Shown here piece after piece: positions 1-13,924 of a stretch of 60,000 bases of DNA. The stretch spans positions 64,001-124,000 of the forward strand of contig CAJNDS010000669.1 in the NCBI GenBank assembly GCA_905221605.1. Reading direction: 5' to 3'. The stretch comes from Symbiodinium natans (lineage: Eukaryota > Sar > Dinophyceae > Suessiales > Symbiodiniaceae). Both the position numbers and the translations under genes were made by a program. Positions within the stretch are counted from its first letter, which is position 1, and the number at the start of each line of letters is the position of its first letter. The notes beneath the pieces are model-generated. The model was given only the letters and a program-made list of their open reading frames with translations. It was not told where the DNA came from and made no database searches.

Positions 1-3000
1 GGCGTGGGTCGTATGATTCACGTCAGCTAGCTGCAAAACCCGAACGACATCCCAAAACCCTGACTAGAATCTGAGGACACTTGACCCGATCAAGCCCAGT
101 GCACCAGATCTCAGGGTTGACAGTTGATGCCTTTGTTTTGAGGCTTTGGCAGTTGAGATCGGGCAGGGGCAAGGCTCAACTGCCTCATGACCTGATGACA
201 ACCCTTGAGCAGCTTCAGCCCGAAACATCTAAACGTGCAACGAAATATGGTGTTGGGTCTAGGCTTTGGGGTGATGATAGTGTTCAAGCGCGATTCGTAA
301 CCCAAAACTTCATATCCCCCGAGTCTGATTCTACTCCCGGATGCCACGACAAGGCAACGGCCCTGTGGACTGGTTGACTTCTCCTGCGAAGGCTTTGAAG
401 GATGTGCACGGACAATCCAACGTGCAGGGTAGCAGGGGGTAGGCAAATTCAGCCGTGCGCGCATGTGCACACATTGTAGCTGCCAATGGCTGGGTTTGGG
501 ACCTGTTTGGTTTGACTTGAGCTCAAACGTGGAGCCCTGAAGCCCCTAACTCCTGAACCAAACCTCAACAGTGCCCAGATCTCGGTCCTGGCGGTCCTGG
601 GCCAGGCTGCAGGGGTGGGAGCTCTCCGACCCGCACCTGGTGGATTCCTGCCACGCAGAGGTTTCCAGCCCTCCAAAGCCCCAGTGGCCCGGGACTTTGC
701 TCTTGGCGTTGGGGGTCCCAGGAGTTCGGAGCTCGGTCCTACGATGCAGGCTTACAAACACTCTTTTTGTCTGGGTCTGTTTGTCTGTTTGGGCTGGGAT
801 ATCCTGCTTCAGCATTGAACCTCAAGCACACCCTCTGCAGGCTCAAAAGTGACAAATGAGAAGCTTCCCAGGTCTCCGCGTGTATTCAATACTTTGCTTA
901 GAGCTTGGAATCTGCGGGGGCCGGCAGACCTTTAGCCCCACTGCCCCAAACAGCGCAACCAATCCACAGCTGTGCTACAATGCTTCAAGACATGGCGAGT
1001 TGGGATGAGAACTGGGATTCTTGCGTTCAGGCTGCGGTATCTGCATGATCCGACTCTACGTCCCCAGGACCTCGGCACAAAAATGTAAAGTGCCAGTGAG
1101 CGGTCCTCGGTCAAACAGGAAGCTTCGGAAGCCTCCGGCGTGCTCCGAGGTTGAGGGGGGAGGTGCATCTTAAATCGATACATCTGCCGGCAACCGGCAA
1201 GACAAGGTAAGGCCGCGTACGGGACAGGGCAAGACAGGGTAACTTTTAACATACTAGTTACTAGCTCCCAGGGTTTGACTGCCCTTCAAACACGGAACAG
1301 TTGCCAACAAAAACGCATCCAAGCCTGCGAAGCCCTATGACCGCTAGTCCGAAGCGACCCCGGCTGCTGTCAGGCTTTCGGCCTTTGTCTGTGAGGATGT
1401 CGCAGATGAGCTGCGATTCAGGGGCGACAGCGACCTTTGCACTGAAAGAAAAACCTTAAACATATTGGATATGGGTCTTAGGATGTCTTCTGGTTTTGGG
1501 GAGGCAGCAGCCCTCTACGTTTTCTTGGAAAAGTCAAAGCGTTCATCTACGTCTACTTGGAGGTCACCTGCACAAGGGATGAAAGGTCTTCCAAGATTTG
1601 ATGAACTTCATGCTCAGACAGGGCATGAGTGATGGATAGATAGGCGCAACTCAGGCTCAGAATGTGGCTTTAATCATGCATTGGCATGCCTTGGCTTGCA
1701 TGTGGCTTGCGGCGTAGCTTGGTTTGGGTATTGCCCACGACCAACAAATGTCCACAGGATGTGAAATGGTACTTCGAACTTTTTGAAATCATCAGTACAT
1801 GACTACATTGTAACCCCAAGGGCTCAGGGTCCTAGGGTTTAGGGTTTGGCGGGGCAGGTGAAAACTCCGGAAGCAAACAACCTCGAAGCCCCTTGCGCTC
1901 TAAAAGCTGGGCTTGCAGCCGAGCGGCCGAGCCCTGCTCGTAACCTCAAGAAGCGTCCTTGAGTCGGTCCTTGAGTGTTCTTGCATCGCCGTCATCAGGC
2001 CCACGCCCTGCCGCTCACGCAACCAGTTGTTTGAGGCTTGGTGTTCGCAGCCAACTTCGTCTGGAACCTTTAGGTGAGCCCAAAGCTGCAAGAATCAACA
2101 AATCTTGCGCGCTGATGCGTGCTGGAACCCTGAATCAATGTTTAGGGCAGGGCCGTCCTGGACTTGCAACCCCAAACCCGAAAACTTCAGGGTCTGCAGT
2201 GCTCAGGCTGCTCATCACCTCGATGCTGTAATCGTCTAAGCGGTATTTTCTGCACACTTAAACCAAACCATACTCGCATGGACTGCCAGATGCTTTCAAA
2301 AGTTAAGAGTTGTTCTGGTGCGTGACCTCGAGTTCCGCTTTCATGATTTGGGAAGCTCGCGTGTTAGGGCCACGGGCCCCAAGATCTAAACGCTCAAGCT
2401 TGGAACTGCGCACTCCAATCCTTTGCAGACACTAAAAACTCTCATTGCAAGAGGAAGAAAGAGTCAGGGTGCTTGCCTGCCGCTTGCCGAAAAGGACAGG
2501 GGAAAGGCACGAGCAGAGTGTAAAGTGCAATGACACAGCAACCTTTTGGGTTTGCAACTGCTGTTTGCTGCCATTTGCTGAGATCTTCGACCCACTGCCG
2601 TGCCAGTTGAACCGACAAAAGAGGAAGCGGGCCAGGTGCAGATAGCCTTCGTGGGGGGGAGGGAGGAGAGTGGGAGAGCGGGGAGTCTCAAGCTTGGCGG
2701 CTATTTGCCATACTTCGAGTGCCACGTTGACCTGTCCGCACCAGGACGCTTCTTGTAGCTCAAAATGAAACGTTTACCTCCGCAGCCACAGCAGCAAACT
2801 ATAGCACACTCATTGCAAACAGCGGCTTTTCCCAACCTTGCACCGAGCCGGGCGAAAAGGTCTGCAAAAGCAGAGAAAACCGAGGGTCCTGCCACGGATG
2901 TCCATGGACTGCACCGCAAGCTCCCAAAGAGTCTCACGTCAGATGATGGACTCGTTGGGGCTGGAGCTCTGGCTTGGGAGCCTTAAGAGCTTGGTGCTCC

Positions 3001-3400
3001 ATCTGTTTACAGAACGTGGAGTCTCTTCCGGCTGACTTGCGAGAATGAGATTAAAGCTTGCCAGTTGCGCAACTCGGCAAGCTCACCAGCAAACGGTGGC
3101 ATGGCTCGGCTCAAGAGGGTTTGAGGGCTCGCCGGGATGGGGATGCTCGGTGTCAAGCTGATGGTTTCATGTTCACGGGCGTAGAGTCGTAGAGATACTG
3201 TTGAATCCTGTTCGGGCGCCCAAGTTCGCACCATGGCAGTAGTGGAACTTGATCGTGTCATTCTCCTCACCCTCTCCACACCGTGAATAACAAAGAAACA
3301 AGAATCACGCGGAACTCCGCAGGGGATTTCCCGGGAGACTTTCTGCAGTGATAGCGGTATTGTTAAGATACTTAGGTTGCCCTTCCTCTTCAGTTCGACT
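1..3400. other. Intergenic or unassigned sequence
   Basis: No exon here could be supported. The reading frames that stay open are short, overlap on both strands and lack recognisable motifs. Short degenerate telomere-like pieces occur near 1,838-1,850. A frame on the minus strand between about 3,010 and 3,425 stays open for more than 130 codons, downstream of the candidate exons near 3.6-4.2 kb, and could belong to that gene, but I cannot show a splice pattern for it. Confidence 0.5.
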
Positions 3401-3606
3401 TCGTTTGAGTAGAAAATGTCCGCCCAACCCTTGACCTAAAGCCGCGTGCCCAAGACCCCAATCTCCAAATCCTACACATGCCCAGCAGTTTGCTACTCCT
3501 TCATCTATCCAAAACCCTTGTAAGGCATACAGGAGCTCGCACTAGCCCCAAGATGCCGCAAAACTCATGCCGATCTGGAACACGGTCTTCTGGATATGCA
3601 ACTTCC

Positions 3607-4190
3607 GGCCAAAACTTACTCTGTGCTGCAGCAGCAAGGAAGTCACGCAACCTAGCACTCTTGCGGAGAATATGGGCAACATCAGCGTTTCTGTAGGCTG
3701 ACAGTATAATTTATAATTCAGCTAGAAAGAACATTGATTGGCACTCAATACGTAAATTGCAAGTATTGAGAAGGACAACCTATGCTCTCCAACCCGGGAC
3801 ACAGTGGCCCCAGGCGCAGGCAAGCGCCACATCATCCACATCCTTTCGCTAGCAAAGCTTCCCGTACGCCTAGTCGATCGTAGAACTACCTTCACACCAC
3901 ACAAGATACAAGTAGTCATGGGTTCGTGCCAGAATTGTCTGCGACAGCGAGGATAGCTGCCGCAGGGGCGGAAGGACGTGTGAAGGCCCGAACCAGGTCC
4001 TGGCCGTGCCTGGAACTATGCACCCCGCATTGCACCGCTATGTCACGGCCTCTCGCTCAGAAACCGGCATCGGATTTTCCGAAGCCAACTTCTTCCAGCG
4101 AGGATGGGCGATCTTCTGCCCTGGACAAACCTGCTTGGAGAAGGAAACTTCACTAACGATATAAGGCTGGCTCCTCTTACTTCTGTTGAG
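3607..4190 (-). CDS. Candidate exons of an unidentified gene
   Basis: I do not recognise the family. The clearest piece is 4009-3890 on the minus strand, which follows a CCAG|GC acceptor and ends at GAAG|GTAG. It reads as an ordinary protein segment containing ARTWFGPSHV and ILARTHDYLYLVWC. An upstream segment (about 4,140-4,065, containing SSLEEVGFGKSDAG) ends at a GT and joins it in phase 1. A further segment at 3695-3620 (SARLRDFLAAAAQ) ends at a textbook GTAAGT. The junction between the second and third pieces is not resolved, and other frames of the first piece are also open. Start and stop codons were not found. It may be a real small gene or part of a longer one. Confidence 0.3.
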
Positions 4191-4199
4191 TCAGAATAC

Positions 4200-7100
4200 A
4201 CCTTGAAAGCGTTTTGTTTCATGAGAGTGGTACGGAGCAGAAGCAGTCTCCAGATTCCTCTCTAAACCGTGCAACCGTTTTCCTTGTAGCTGCATGGACG
4301 ATCCGCAAGTGATCACTCCCCCCACCCCCCAACCCCCTCTCATTGCCCAAATTAGCATACCTTCCACGGCGGCGAGAAGCGCGCATACCCAACAACAGCA
4401 AATTTATTTCTATGACACAAAGCAACACAACCCTTAACACTTTCACCACTACCAGGTCTCGTCAAGGTCGTACCACTCCCAGCGCCTCCGCGATGTCGCG
4501 GACACAGTGCGTGGGCCGCCTGCCAAATAGAAAGGCAGAGGTGTAAACTCACAAGCTCGGGATTTGGAAGCATCGTCCGGGATCGAAACGTAAGAACAAG
4601 TCAAAGTGATCGGCGAGCCCCTGCCGATCCTTTTTTGGTCAAGCCGGCACTAAGTTATTCAGCACACCACAACACCCCATGAGTCCAAACAGCACTGCGG
4701 CGTGACCGTCGGTCACCCTTAAGTGTCATGCCAGCTCTGGGAGTGTAAACACACGACCGTGCCGATTACTGTGCAAGCTGTGCCAAGTTCGTCCCTTTTC
4801 TGACAATCTGGGCGTAGGATTTACTTGCTCAACCTCAAATTTCGGAGTTGGGGTACCAGACACAACTAGAGTCATTAGAGTCATTGGGATGTAGTGGCTG
4901 GGGATTTGGGCCCCAACACCTCAAACCGAGTCATGAGCTTCGTTAGGCCACGATCGGTCCAACGAGCCCTGAGACGTGCCTGAGCGGAATATTTCAGGTG
5001 CGTACTCTCTTACTATAATGGCATCAGGGAAGATGTTATGATATGCTCGGTGACCGCAAATGAAATAACAACCCCCTGAAGATCGAAAAAACTAAATTTA
5101 AACCAATGTTCCGCCCAATCCCCGCAAACCATCGCATCGATGCCTGCAAGATTGGCCGCAGCTGGCTGGAAGACCTTCGAGCCATTCCCATGTTGCATTT
5201 GTGCAAGCAGGTTGGCAAGCCTCGACGATTCCTCACCCCAAACACCCGCCTGGAAGCCTCCCACACAAGCCAGGAGAACTGTCTTGGTGTTTACTGCCCC
5301 TGTGGTCTCACATTAGCTGCTGGTAATGGCCATGACTTAGAAGCACGCACGCTTCTCATGCAGAGTGCTTGCGGCGTCCGTTGCTGTGCCAGATTATGCA
5401 CTGCTGAACCGACTCCGCTGCACGCTGCACGCGCTGATATCGTGAAGATCAAGGCTGTTGGATCTCCCGGTGCTCTGGCGTCAACAGCCTTAACATCTGA
5501 GTTCAAACCCAATCGTGCTGCAAACAAAAGGCGTACGAACAACTCTTTGCTGCAACTATCTTATAAGCTTCACTCATCTTTCCAGCCAAACCAAGCTCCG
5601 TCCGACTCGCAGCACAAGCCAACCCTTGCAAAAGCTTAGTGTCACCCCTTTCAGAGATATTGAAAAACACGAACCAGGCTTTCGCTTCGAACTCTGCAGG
5701 ATCTGGCAGTCAGCCCCCAAATAAGCCCAATTCAGCCCAAGGCTTCAGGGCGGTGAAAACGCCTAGGCAGTTCGGCTTGATTTTTAACACGTGTAAGAAG
5801 TGGCTGCACACTCGGACTAGGCCTCTCACCCTGTCCCCTGTCCCCGCATATCTGCTGATCCCAAATTTCGGCTGGCCTTCTCGCTGCGTAGAGCGGTCGA
5901 AAGCCCGTCGGCGGTCCTCGGCAGCACGTGCCTTTTTGGTAGGGAGGGTCTACGTTGGCCTTTAGGGCAGGTGTTCGGGAGAACTACATCTCAGAGCGCT
6001 AACCAGGCGGATTTGGTGCCAGAGGAACTTGAGCTGCAGGCATCGGGCCTTTGATCTCCCCAAGACCTTACGACGGCTACCCCGAGCCAGGCATCTGTGA
6101 GAGGTCGCCATGAGTCACCTGGAAAATCCTCGGCAGCCGCATGGCATTTTTGTGGGGAACTCCAAGCCGCACAACATCCTACACCAATGATTTAACTGCT
6201 TCTTTTATTGCCTAGAGTCCGTACTTTCTAGCGTGAGGATGGCGATCTGATTCCTAAATTCTACTCTCTGAACCCTAACGCCAAGACCCGACAGCAAACC
6301 CGCCAATCCGGTAACCCACGTTACGCCCCGCCAAAGTTTAGCATGTACTGTTTCAATTTCGGCTACACGCTGAAACCCAATTTGCTTGCTCTGCCTAGCG
6401 CTTCAGTACGAAAGCCAGCCAAGCCACCTCTTCGCCACGTCATAGAGGAGAAACTGCCTCTGGCCATTAGACTTCGGGTGCTGGTGTTGCGTCCGGCTTT
6501 TGATACCCAGGATGGTGTGCGTTTGGGTCCCTTTAAGCATCTTATTCTGGGACTCTCAGTCGTCCCGACACCTTAACCCCACAAGCAACTCGGTTTCGTT
6601 TGAGTCTACATTGTGAGCCCGAAGATCCCACAGCCCGGTTTATCCGGCTCAACCTAGACCTCGGTTGTGCCCACTCCGTCTCAGAGCCCTCCATTGCGTA
6701 TGCATGTGGGCCCTAAGCATATCAGAGACTCGAGGAACTAACCTTGAGGTGCATACTGGTAATTACCACGGAATGTGAGCTTCTTACCGGCGCCGGCAAT
6801 TGCAGCATTCATCTATGTTGACGTGATTCCAGGTAACAACTGTGGAAACGAAGAACAGAACGAAAGCCTCGAACACGATTGCGGGCCCAAAGCCCCTACC
6901 TCTCGTCTCTCGTTCACTCTCGCAAGTCTCTGCATTATCCAAACTGTGTTCAACGCCCCCTATGACCTAGGCTCCCTTTCCCTGACTGCGGCCCCTCACC
7001 CCCCTATGATGGCGGCTGCCCATGCCGCCCTGGTGGAGAAGCCTCGGCAGTCCACAATGTACTGATATGTACTCTTAATTACTCTTGTGTACTTGGTTGC

Positions 7101-8040
7101 TTAATATGTACTTTGGACCCTGTCGCCCATGCTGGCGATGCTTGGAAGCCTGAAAAGCAGACCTCGGGTTACTTCGGGCCCTGGTCTGACATCCGCACTT
7201 TCCAGCTCAAGGTGTGTTTACAGTGCTGCGGAATGTGGCAAGGCCATTGCCTCAGAGATCCCTGACAGGTGCTTGGCTGTGCGATGCTGAAGACTCCACA
7301 TGCCGACCCAGGGACCCGCGTAGAAGGCACCAAACTGTCCTGTGGGCTTCCAAGCTACTATGGCCAAGCATTTACAGGGGAAGATTTAAACTCTCAAGTA
7401 ACGTCTGGGAAGCACAAAGCAGGATGTGCATTTCCTTCCTACTGTGGAATTTTCGTCCCAGTTTTCCTGTCCTGACCTCTCCCCCTACCCACAACCTCTT
7501 GTTTGGTACTTTCCTGCCCCGCCCTCTGTTCTTTCTTCTCTACTTTGTCGAACTTTCTTCCTTCGCCTCTCTTTCCCCCTTATTTGATCTTTGACCCTCC
7601 CCCTGCCCCTGCCCCCTGCCCCCGGCCTGGAAGCTCTTTTTTGGGGGGCCGTTGCTCCCCTGCCTCTACCTCGCCGGCTGTTTCCTCCCTACTCTGCCGA
7701 ACTTTCTTCCCTTCGACTTGAACCAACAACCCATATAGACTGTGGTGCCGATCTTGCGCTGGCTGCTAGGCCCCGGCATCCCCAGCCGAGCAATTAGACC
7801 AGAGGTGAGGCGCGGGGGCGTCGGGGTAGCAAACATGTGTTTTTCAAACTAATTCACCTTCTCTCAAAAGTAAGCAACCCCCAAACTCCATACCCTAGTT
7901 CCCTAACCGCCTTGTAACGACTGCAAACGCCACATCGGCACCTCCCACTAAGGTTTCTGGCAAATCCCTGCAGCCCGTGGTCCGTCTCGCCACAAGGCTG
8001 CCGCTGCTCCTGCTATGCCTGCGAGTTTTGGAACTTTAGT
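4200..8040. other. Intergenic or unassigned sequence
   Basis: No exon could be supported. Frames are short and composition is mixed. A pyrimidine-rich stretch lies at about 7,470-7,730 (runs of CCT, CTTTC and CCCCTG on the plus strand). The open frame of about 177 codons at 5,106-5,639 on the plus strand has no family resemblance, and antisense frames cover parts of it, so I do not call it a gene. Confidence 0.45.
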
Positions 8041-9940
8041 TACGTAGAAGGTTTCTGGTGGGTTGACGGTTGCGGATGATTACGGGCTCCCGCGACACTT
8101 CCGAGACTTCTGGTTTGCACTGGTACCGCAGGAGGCCAGACTGCCAAACGAGCAGAAGCCAGGTCAAAGCATGCCGAAGCTTGGAGGCGGCTTTGGGTTC
8201 ATGCCCCAGCGTCCGAACTATCGGTCGCAGGAGTCGCAGGTTGTAGGTCCGTGCCGGGGCCAATAGCATGCAAGCCTGCCTTGGTCACTGGCCTACTGCT
8301 GGGGATCTTGCTGGGCATCATGGTCTGGCCCGCCAGCACCTGCGGGCAAGATCGTCGGGAACAAGCCCGCCACGACATCGTGAAGCCAGTGGACGCACCT
8401 TTGGCGGGCGTTGGAGGCTCGAGCCCGAGCACATCCTAGCAGCTGCCTACTGCAGCTGGCGTTATACCAGCCCAGGACGAGCTGTGGGAGGGGCACTAGC
8501 GATTCTGGCAAGAAGCTCGAACAAGTTGGTCTGGCGAAGGTGGAAAGTCGACACGGGAAACAATTGACACGGTCTGGTCTCGACTCCGGACAGCCAGGTC
8601 ACTCTGGGGGCGAACCACTTGAGCGTGTGCTCGCCGCTGAGTGAGCTCTGCAAGTCTGCAGGGGCAAGCTTGCTCCCGGAAGGAGGCCAGAAAGCGCTGG
8701 GCGACTCAACCAGCAATGAAAAAGCTGGGCGGGCAAACCAAGGCAAACCAAGCCCACTGCGGGAGGAGATCCATGGAGCACCCATCTGTAGCGGGAAGCA
8801 CTGGCGAAGAAACTGGAGGCGATCCCGGCGATCCCCGAGAGCCAGTTCACTGCGGGTCGCCCAGCTGCAGGCCTGCGGTGCGTTCTGGCACCGTGCATCC
8901 GCAAGGCTCAGCGGGCTTATCAGCATCTGGTCCAATCCTACACATTCCCTATCTCGCTCTCCGCGCTGCCAGAGAAGTGCTGAGAGTGGCGACCTTCTGC
9001 AGCTTCGATGAGGCGGAGTCTTTCGCAAGCCAGCCGGGCCAACTTTCCCAAGAGCCGGCTCCTCCCACCCCGACCTCATGTGGCGGATGTGGCTGAGGTC
9101 ACAAGCGATGCTGGAATCATACTTGCAGGATGTCGCGTGGCTGCCACCCAAGCTTCAACCAAGTAGTCTCTGCATGTCACTGGAGCAAGGCCTGCGTATG
9201 CAAGCTGCCCAGAAGAACGTTGTCCAGGTCTCCGTCTCGAAGTTCGGGGGCTCTTCGCCTCCGATCCGGGCCGAGGTGTTCATGCAGATGGCGGCCTCGG
9301 CAACCGTTTTTTCCAGCAAGCTGTTCAGCTTTCGAGGATATGGTTTCGCCAAGCAGGTCCAACACACCCGGTTCCCTACAGTAGCCAAGGTCGTTGGTGA
9401 GGGGTGGACAACATGCAAATCACACGCTGTCCGGCCAGCGCAGTGTTCGTAAAGAAACGAGTGTGTTTTCTTCATCGGGTTGTACACCGGCAGTAGTCTT
9501 CGCTTTGCGAGACTCCCTTCTTGGCGAGTAGCTGCTGACAATCTTCCTGCTGCCAGAGAAACGGCGCGACTGGGTTCTTGATTTAGTACAGGGAATCAAC
9601 GCTTTCGGAGATCTCCACCCGCTCGACCACAAAGCCGCAGCACCAGCTGCCCTCCCAGACGCGCTGCACCCTGGTGGGTTTCCGAGTTGTCAGATCATCC
9701 AGCTGGGCGACGAACATCACCGACGGGCGGACAGCTCGACTCATCACGGAGGCCTCCAACAGGTGCTCACCATCTCGACGAAGTTCGTCACTCCGAAGCT
9801 GCCAGAGATTGCCATCAATGACTTGTACACAAGTCTGCAACTTCGAAGGTGTTCGGAACCCTATTTCACCCCTCCAAGAACACATGCCCTGGAGATGGCC
9901 CATATGTCGAGCCTAGCTGAGGCGTTGTCGACAGGCAGGT
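8040..9940. other. GC-rich block with coding-like frames, possibly a decayed retroelement
   Basis: This stretch is richer in GC than its surroundings and has very few stops in several frames at once, including 229 codons on the minus strand (9,151-8,462). Coding-like segments on the plus strand change frame several times: about 8,795-8,985 (containing KKLEAIPAIPESQF), 9,078-9,452 (QVSVSKFGGSSPP, ATVFSSKLFSFRGYG) and 9,604-9,937 (STKFVTPKLPEIAIN), the last ending at a GTGAGG. A frame at 8,251-8,439 holds a hydrophobic run (TGLLLGILLGIMVW). No domain was recognised. Repeated frame changes with coding-type third positions suggest either short exons or an old retroelement copy. I cannot tell which, and a minus-strand reading of 9,583-9,903 is also plausible. 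Confidence 0.3.
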
Positions 9941-12900
9941 GAGGATGGCGTCTGCTGGCTGGCTCACGAAGGTGGAGATGATGCCTGCAACACACCCAAA
10001 CCCTGCACCGCCTAATTCGACGCTAAACCCGTCTTCGCTTTATGAGAGGTGGGTTGGGCATGCAGGCCGTACGCTTAGGCAGCTTGAAATTTCAAGTTCA
10101 CGACGGGCCTTGCATTTTGGGGGTTGGCAACGAGATGCGGAAGCTTTCGCTCTGTTCGCCCGCCTGCCAATGCTCCGGAGAACATGGACACAAACGATGA
10201 ACTCCGCTTCCTGACCCGGCAGCTGGGAGGGTACGGTTGGAACTTCACTTGTGTGGTACGATTGCCACTTGCCTGCTACTTGACCGGGCAAAAAGTAAAA
10301 ACAATCCGAAACTGAAGCTCCAAATTTCACTTGAACTTAATTGAGCTCCAAACCCTCTTGCCTACCATAGCCCAAACTCGCCCCAGGATGACCCTGAGCG
10401 TTGAGCACCACCCAACCTGTTCGCCATCCACGGAAACTGGCGATAGACCATCGCCGCCACGGTGTCAAAGACCAGGAACTTGGCCATCCCAAAGAAAACC
10501 TGAAAAGCGTCCAGGGTCGATGCTTCAAGGGTAGCATCTCTCTCTCTCACAAAGCCTTAGGTTCCTCTTGCATTGGACAGGCATCACTACGAGCATGAAG
10601 CTAACGTATTCGCAGGCAACATTTCTTTCTCATCGCCGGCCCGCACAGCAAAGTTTCACGGGCGAACAAAAAGTTCTCCCTATGTGCACACGAGCACTAC
10701 GCAACAATCATCGCGGAGGACGGTTCTTTGGTTCCGTGTAGGGGATCAATCAGCAGCAAGAAAGGGCACGTGCATAAGGCCACTAAAGCCCAAATTGACA
10801 AATGCCCGCTTTGTGGAGCCCTTTCCAATCCTGAAAACTCCGCTTGAAAGAACGCCCACCTCCAGTGAACCCTACATCATCCTATGTCATCCTACGCCCC
10901 CTAACAACAGCTTCTGATTCCTGAAGCCGCTCCTTCCACCCCCCCCCCCCCCCCCCCCACCCCCCCCCCCACCCCAAATTCCTCCAACCCTCTCAACTCC
11001 TGAGACCCGGAACCCTTACACTCTCAGAGCCCGCCAGCCCTCAGAACAAATCCCCCATCGTTAAGCCCCTCCATTCAATGTCCAAATTTCAAGACGCATC
11101 CAGGGTCCGAAAGTCTCAGCTCTAGACCGAGTCCTCTCGAAAACCCCCCCGCCCCCCCCGCCCCCCCCCGGCCCGGCCTGTCGCAAGAGCAGTGGTGGGA
11201 ACCCTGCGAAGAGGTGGTGAAAGGAGCTGAGAAACTCCGGGCGGAATCCTGCGCAGAAGGGCACTGGCTGCTGCAGGGTCTTTAAGGCTTCGGATGGCTT
11301 TGCGGGCCCAGAGGAGGCAGATCGAGGCTTTCCTCCACTTTTGAGAGATTGTGGGGTTTCTTTTGGGTGGCCCAGGGCTTTGGGTGGGGGCTCACCATTG
11401 CAGCGTTGAAGGATCCTTCCGTGAAGGGTCGCTGTGTTAGGATCACCAATTGCTTGGCAGCGTTTGCATCCCAAACACCCAAGGACTCAAGGTCCGAGGC
11501 CTGAATCCGGAACTTGAAGCCCCGAACACTACACCCTGAACCCAACGAACAATTTCTGCTGCGTAGACCCTTGGTCCATTTGGTGGTGAAAGCCATCCCA
11601 GATCCCCAAGACATGCTCTGAAACGCCTCGTTCAGCAACAGTTCGGATGCGAATGGCCTGGCCAGCAAACCCTCAACCAGAGCTTTAGGGGCGCACGTTG
11701 TTCAGATTTGTGAGGTTGAAAGAGCAGTCAGACCTTCACAACGTCATGCAGGGCAGGCAGGCAAATCCATAAATTGTTCTGCTTCGGCAGCATCCGAAGG
11801 GATCGCGATTGAAACGTAAGAGCCGCTGGAGTTGCCGCTGTTGCTTACTGCTGAGATCTAGGCCTTCCATTTCTTCACAGGTTATTGGCCGCCCGGGACC
11901 TCCTGCGTACTCCTGGTCGACTTGCAGTAATTCCAAGAGCACACTGGCAAAGTGCTTGAAGGCTTGACTTGAAGTCTTCCAATATGCCAGCTCTTTTTGT
12001 CTCCTCAGAGTCTCCTCGAGCCGGTGATGCCATTACAACTGGCGATAGAAGCGTTCGACTGCATAGAGGTTTCGAAGGTACAGGTGTTGGGATCTCATTA
12101 AGAGGTGGCAGCCTTGTGATGGCCAAAACAAGGACTTCGATGGGGATCTTGAACTTAGCCTCCAGCCTGCCAAACATTTCCTTGTCGGCAGCCTTTTGTG
12201 GGAGCATGCCCTGGCAGCAACCTCTGTGACCACAATTGCCCGGAGCCCGGAGCCTGTATGGCATCTGTGCGGCGTTGAAGCTCTCTCTCCATGTATGTTG
12301 CGATGCTTGTTGTCGAACTTCCGCTGAAAAACTCGTCAGCCCGCACGAGAGATGTGTGCTCCAGCAGGGTGATCGCTATTGCTTGCACTCTGCGATTGCC
12401 AGCTGCATGCACATTACGTTTGTTAAGAGGCACAAAGTCTTGCGGGCCGCTTAGGTCCAAGAGTTTAAACAGACACTTCGAACCCCCAACGCCCCCCTTC
12501 ACTTCTCCCACATAATTTCGCTCACAGACGAGGCAGCAAAGTTGCCAATGCAACGTAAGACTAGAGCTGGAGTTGAGGGTTAGGGGTTGATGTTGAGGTC
12601 TTTGGGCCAAACCACCCGCCTCTGCTGGGCAAACACCTGGTGCAGGGCTTCAGGAAACCGAGTAAGTCGTGCAGGTTGTAGGGTTTCACAGCGGTTCGCT
12701 CCGAGGCTTATTTTTAGTCGTACACGTGGCTGAGCAGCTACTGTGGAACTAAGTCAATGCCGAGCAAGCAGCCCTGGCAGCCTCCTGACTGCCATGCAGC
12801 CGGTTCACGCCAAGAAGCTTCTTGACAGCCCATGACAGCCCTGAGACTTCCATTGTGTTGCTAAGGACCTGTTAGCCTAGGGTTGTTATTGTTTCTGGGT

Positions 12901-13920
12901 TTGGGGTCCCCCCGCCCACCCTCCCCCCCCCCCCCCCCCCAAAGCCACATGCAGGGCCTATGCATGCGAAGAAGGTCGCCATCGCTCCAGCAAGGAGGAT
13001 CGTCGGGACCCGGAGGCTAACCTGAGTCATGATCCTCTAGCCATCTAAAACTCCAAAACCTGGATTTGTTCAGGGTCACTCCACTGCGAGGTTCATGGCC
13101 CAGGAGCTGCCTTCCTAGGGCCAACCACCTCCATGAGCTTCCGCTTAAAGAGCTCCTGGGAGAGGTTTGGGCTTGGAGGAAGTTACGACATGTTTGGGGT
13201 GTTAGGCTTCAGGGCTGAGGCTTTGGGAGGTTCGGAGTTTTGGTGTAACAAGAGGATGTGCGGTGCTCATTTATCAATTCAGGGCTTCAGGGCTTCAGGG
13301 CTTCGAAGCCGTAGTAGCCTGGGTGCTTAGGTTTAGAGACGTTTTGGAGTTTCACGCTGCAGGTGTTGTTTATGGCTTCAGGCTTCACTTCTTGCAAGTT
13401 TGTCCGTCAAACCCTTCACTCTCAAACCATACCAAGGTATTGTAGCTATGCCAAGAGGCATAGCCCGGGAAGACAGAAGCGCCGTACCAGGTATAGCCTT
13501 CACGTAGAAGCCACATCAGAGGCATTCAAGGGATAGGATGTTACTGTAAGGCCTAGCCCTTGTCAACTAACTTGCTAACAAAGCAAGGTCGAGAACAATC
13601 GGATCTCCCAGCGGAGGTTGGGCAGAGGAATCAGGTTTGTGTTTGGTCAATCCCCTGGCCACCGCGAAAACCTCAAATCACAAGCTCTGGTGCCAACAGT
13701 CTCTAGTCTGAAGCACAGCATGATGTGCAGCATGCATAGGTCCTACAGGTGCTCCATAACCCAAGGCGAGGCCCTCCAACAGGTTCTGCTTATTGGCTGG
13801 TTATTGTAGAGGTATCGGAAAGACAAGGCCGAGAATGGCTCTTTTCATCAACTCTGTTGGTGCAAAATGGTGGCATATGTTCTTGGATGCTCGTTGTAGT
13901 TAAAGCACTCCGTGGCGGCC
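9941..13920. other. Intergenic sequence with homopolymer C tracts
   Basis: No exon could be supported. The stretch holds C-rich tracts at about 10,939-10,975 (three C runs broken by single A), 11,147-11,170 and 12,923-12,940. A possible plus-strand exon with PENMDTNDELRFLTR lies near 10,190-10,240, but it cannot be tied to neighbours. Confidence 0.45.
10939..10975. repeat. Poly-C tract
   Basis: Runs of C of about 20 and 11 bases separated by single A bases. Similar runs occur at 12,923-12,940, 27,509-27,528 and 33,697-33,713. Such tracts are difficult to sequence, so their lengths may not be exact. Confidence 0.85.
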
Positions 13921-13924
13921 GGGG

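Noticed and set aside
5106-5639. 177-codon plus-strand frame
   Set aside because: No family resemblance or splice context, and antisense frames are also open; chance is a sufficient explanation.
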